Assembly (NCBI GenBank): GCA_016256075.1 | Contig: SDVU01000110.1 | Coordinates: 1-20,510 of the forward strand | Length of the DNA stretch: 20,510 nucleotides | Direction of reading: 5' to 3' | Source: Dictyocoela muelleri | Taxonomy: Eukaryota; Microsporidia | Shown here: positions 18,053 to 20,510 of the stretch, in pieces | How positions within the stretch are numbered: the first letter of the stretch is position 1 | Layout: each line of letters starts with the position of its first letter | Notes under the pieces: model-generated | The model's database searches: none | What the model saw: the letters and a program-made list of their open reading frames with translations, nothing else | What the model was told of the DNA's origin: nothing | Program-made: the position numbers and the translations under genes

Positions 18053-18292
18053 TTATGTCCAAGGTACTGAACTTTGGTGCAGTCCACATTCAAAACAAGC
18101 TTTAAAAATCAAATAAGCGAAGCAAGACAGTAAAATCGCCCACCATAAAGTGGGCGCTTTTTCAGCCTTAAGATATACAAAATCAAAAACAAAATACCCT
18201 AGAAAACTATTAAAAATCTGCCCAACAAAAGTACACAACAAATTTTTTATTATCGATAGCTGACTTTGATATTTTATTCGATAATAATTTGT
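18053..18292 (-). pseudogene. GC-richer open frame with two hydrophobic segments, no ATG
   Basis: The frame is open between stops but has no ATG anywhere, so it cannot be a simple eukaryotic gene. The better part (18053-18241) reads like a small membrane protein: a first hydrophobic segment FVGQIFNSFLGYFVFDFVYL, a short charged loop (KAEKA), and a second, TLWWAILLSCFAYLIF, then a cysteine-rich tail. 18061-18180 is about 38 percent G+C, well above the surroundings. A 7-bp hairpin (CGCCCAC at 18137-18143, GTGGGCG at 18150-18156) lies inside the frame. It could be an exon, a decayed gene or imported DNA. Family not recognised. Confidence 0.28.
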
Positions 18293-18478
18293 TTATTTAT
18301 GAAAAAATGTTCTAAAAAGGTTTTTGGTACTCAAAAGAAATGAAGAATTGTAATGAAACTATATCGATATAAGCTCGATTTTCTTTTAAAGAAGTTCCCA
18401 TATTCGTTTCTCATATACACTTCTTATTAGTATTATTAGTTTTTTTACATAGGAAAAAAGACCAGAAATAGTAATAAG

Positions 18479-18640
18479 ATGAGTATATATAAAAATGAAC
18501 CGTCTAGCTTTTTAACAGATGATTTCATACTTCTTTCAAATCACTTCCATACTCCTACTTGTCATTTTGGTAGCCACAAATCTTTGAAGAACCGAAAATC
18601 TTTGGTTTATTCAAAATATGACAAGAAAAGAAGGTTATGA
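18479..18640 (+). CDS. Possible 53-residue small protein, unknown
   Basis: An ATG-to-stop frame with balanced composition for so AT-rich a region: FLTDDFILLSNHFHTPTCHF in the middle and a basic tail ending KYDKKRRL. It has four histidines and one cysteine, and no known motif. An A/T-rich TATA-like run (TATATA at 18484) overlaps its start and does not precede it. No neighbours form an operon-like set. It may be a fragment of a larger decayed gene or chance. Confidence 0.22.
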   Translation: MSIYKNEPSSFLTDDFILLSNHFHTPTCHFGSHKSLKNRKSLVYSKYDKKRRL

Positions 18641-18725
18641 GTAAAAAATCATACATTGATCGATTTTTAAACAAGTTTATCTGATGTTATTATAATATTA
18701 AGAATAATGAGCTGGAAAAATTGGG

Positions 18726-18977
18726 TTAATAAGGCCTGAAATAGTTGAATATTTGATCAAAAATAAATTTTGTTTCAGAATAAAAATAGATTATATTTAT
18801 TTTATATTTAATTTTCTCAAATTTCTTATGAACCTCTACCTTGGGGTAAACGATTTTACAGCCCGCACCAAATAAAATATTATAAAAAAATCGGAATTGG
18901 ATTTTTATAGTCTTTCCGGTTCTCACCCGAATTTTAACTCTTCCTAAAAAATAGAAATCTCCATCATTACGAAGAAA
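18726..18977 (-). pseudogene. 83-codon coding-like open frame without methionine
   Basis: Open between stops on the minus strand and lacking any ATG. The first half is convincing as protein: GDFYFLGRVKIRVRTGKTIK, then FRFFYNILFGAGCKIVYPKV. The second half turns into AT-noise composition. A possible gene or transposon relic; no family recognised. Confidence 0.25.
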
Positions 18978-19020
18978 TTACAAAATTATTATTAGAAAAA
19001 CGCTTATAATCCCTAGTTAT

Positions 19021-19099
19021 ATTCGTTATAATTATCATAATCATATTAAACTTCTATAAATATTCAGTATAAAATTATTATGATGATTATAATGAATAA
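19021..19099. repeat. Small inverted repeat beside the right direct repeat
   Basis: TTCGTTATAATTATCATAAT (from about 19022) faces its near-complement in ATTATTATGATGATTATAAT (19075-19095), with a loop of about 30 bases. It overlaps the left edge of the 19072-19170 direct repeat. Small and AT-rich; possibly a transposon tip. Confidence 0.4.
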
Positions 19100-19170
19100 A
19101 CCGCGATTTCCGATTATTTCAAATAATACACTTAGAGTTGTCTTCTAAAGATGACAATTCCCTCATAAAG
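19072..19170. repeat. Diverged direct repeat, right copy
   Basis: The partner of 17836-17935. Shared words centre on CGATTT-CGATTATTT-AAATAA. It is followed by GGGGAATAACC, not shared with the left copy. Confidence 0.4.
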
Positions 19171-19444
19171 AAAGGGGAATAACCTAGGAAAACCAAACTT
19201 TTCATTTCTAGTTTTTGACGCATTTTTAAAACACATATTTCTTGATTTTCTAATTTTGTAGAGTTGTATTTGGTTTACTCTTTTAAAAATATTTTTTTAA
19301 TCATAGCAAATTTTGGAGTGAAATTATTTGAATATATTGGGGATTACTGAAAAGACAAAGATTACTATTTTTATTTATAAAACTTAAAAATAAATTGAAT
19401 CATTTATAAATTGGAAAAAAATATTAAAGGGTAAACTATACAGA
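19171..19444. other. Gene-free AT-rich stretch
   Basis: No frame, repeat or RNA signal recognised. Confidence 0.5.
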
Positions 19445-19830
19445 CTTTTTTATTATTTTTGACACCTTCTTATATTATTTTTGACACCATCTTACATATT
19501 ATTGACACCATTTTCATTATTATTGACACAATTTTCCATTATTATTGACACCATTTATCATTACAAGGTTTTTATCAGATATGGAACGATTGCCAAAAGC
19601 TATATATATATTTTCCAAAGTTATAGACCTATTTTACATGTTATGACACGTTTTTCAAAAGTTATAAACCTTTTTAAAAATTTTATGGCTCCATATTTTC
19701 AGAGTTATAGAGTCTTTTTCTGAGATATAGATCTTTTTTTAGAGTTGTAGACCTTTTTTGTTATATACCAATTTATCGGAGTTAAAGACACATTTTTCCT
19801 GAGTTATAGACACTTTTTTTAGATTTAAAA
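19445..19830. repeat. Two adjoining minisatellites of the TATAGACC family
   Basis: 19445-19565 holds about six units of roughly 21 bases around TTATTATTGACACCATTTTC. 19566-19830 holds about ten looser units around AGTTATAGACCTATTTTT. The second type has the same ATAGACC-ATTT core as the arms of the large palindrome (7406-7500) and the foldback element at 12905. No inverted partner is seen within the window. An 80-codon frame (19481-19723) only mirrors the repeat. Confidence 0.75.
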
Positions 19831-19992
19831 ATATATTTTAAATACTTTTACAAAAATAAGCCTATATAAATAATATCGTAAACCCAAGGCCTCATGAATT
19901 GTCAGTATTACTCGTCTCAGCATATATTTTTTGAAAAAAAACTTATTTAAAATATACGTAAGATAAATTTAGGAATAAACTAAAATACTTTT

Positions 19993-20449
19993 TCGGTTTG
20001 TAATAGTAGCATGATAATTGGCCACAAGATTTTTTTTATAAATAAATTTAGTAATATCTCAGATAAACAAGAATATATAAATATAACTTATCTTAGACCC
20101 TCGCTAAAGAAATTACAAAACTAAAAAATATAGAAATACTAAATTATAATAGAATTTTCTTTTTTTCCACACTTATTTGTTTTAGAAACTCGTTTTATGT
20201 AGTCCTATTTTCTAATTTTATATATAAAAATAATTCTAAAATATGTATATAAGATAATATAATATAAATTGCTAAATTTTTGTCTTTTCTATATTATGTA
20301 GTTAAGTGAATTTCTTTAGGGGAGTGTCTAATAACTTTTAATTAAATATTCTTGTTATAACTAATATATTTTTTATTTTTTATAAAATCCAGGTGTGATC
20401 TTACGTAAACTCACCATATGCTGCCTATAGGTATGCTATTACAAACCGA
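19993..20449. repeat. Segment bounded by a short inverted repeat, possible MITE
   Basis: TCGGTTTGTAATAGTAGCAT (19993-20012) faces the complement of ATGCTATTACAAACCGA (20433-20449). Fourteen bases match exactly, then CAT again after a three-base gap. The 457-bp segment has no coding sequence. A 17-base match across 420 bases is unlikely by chance even in AT-rich DNA because the repeat is not pure A/T, but no target duplication was found. Confidence 0.42.
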
Positions 20450-20510
20450 ATAATTATTTCAGTTTATCCTGAAATTTAAATTATGTAATTTTAAAAAAGT
20501 TTCTCTTGAA

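Noticed and set aside
18137-18160. A bacterial Rho-independent terminator (7-bp GC stem followed by CTTTTTC)
   Set aside because: All other evidence is eukaryotic, the hairpin lies inside an open frame on the opposite strand, and no upstream gene ends there.
19481-19723. An 80-codon plus-strand ORF
   Set aside because: It follows the period of two minisatellites (about 21 bases, a multiple of 3), which keeps a frame open without selection.

Overview
The window is extremely A+T-rich eukaryotic DNA (about four fifths A+T by eye). No intact, recognisable host gene was found in 20.5 kb. What can be recognised is almost all repeat material: two decayed Ty3/gypsy retrotransposons, a hAT-type MITE, a tRNA-derived SINE, foldback (inverted-repeat) elements built partly from minisatellites, and an array of regularly spaced palindromes. 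This fits a small AT-rich eukaryote with bloated intergenic DNA. A repeat-rich microsporidian is one plausible host, but nothing here proves the lineage.

Layout, left to right. 1-118: a SINE copy on the minus strand, at the decayed 3' side of gypsy relic 1. 119-2900 and 2925-6250: two different gypsy relics, head to tail on the minus strand. Each shows gag, protease, RT and RNase H signatures, and no integrase was found in either. Relic 2 is split by a 581-bp hAT MITE with perfect 16-bp terminal repeats. 6358-6538: a 180-bp repeat next to the gag end of relic 2, with a second copy at 10911-11093; these may be LTR remnants. 7190-9210: a roughly 1.9-kb minisatellite palindrome whose arms carry the same three repeat families in mirrored order around an axis near 8128. 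9223-9573: nine 20-bp palindromes, mostly 33-34 bp apart. 10640-10757: the second SINE copy. 10379-11600: scraps that weakly recall zinc-ribbon/DDE (Merlin-type) transposase.

12534-14787 looks like a nested or composite palindromic element. A foldback MITE lies at each outer edge, and a 1.4-kb foldback element with minisatellite arms lies between them; only the outer MITE ends are well kept. 15923-16476 is a third foldback element with GC-rich tips. 16641-16913 is a GC-richer stretch with TATA and AATAAA motifs, possibly a solo LTR. 17198 starts with a hAT-like terminus. 17836-19170 holds three short open frames between two diverged direct repeats. 19445-19830 is another block of the TATAGACC-type minisatellite, and 19993-20449 is bounded by a 17-20 bp inverted repeat.

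No pathway or operon can be described. The coherent story is layered transposition into gene-poor DNA, plus a minisatellite family (core TATAGACCCAT) that recurs at three loci and twice forms the arms of foldback structures.
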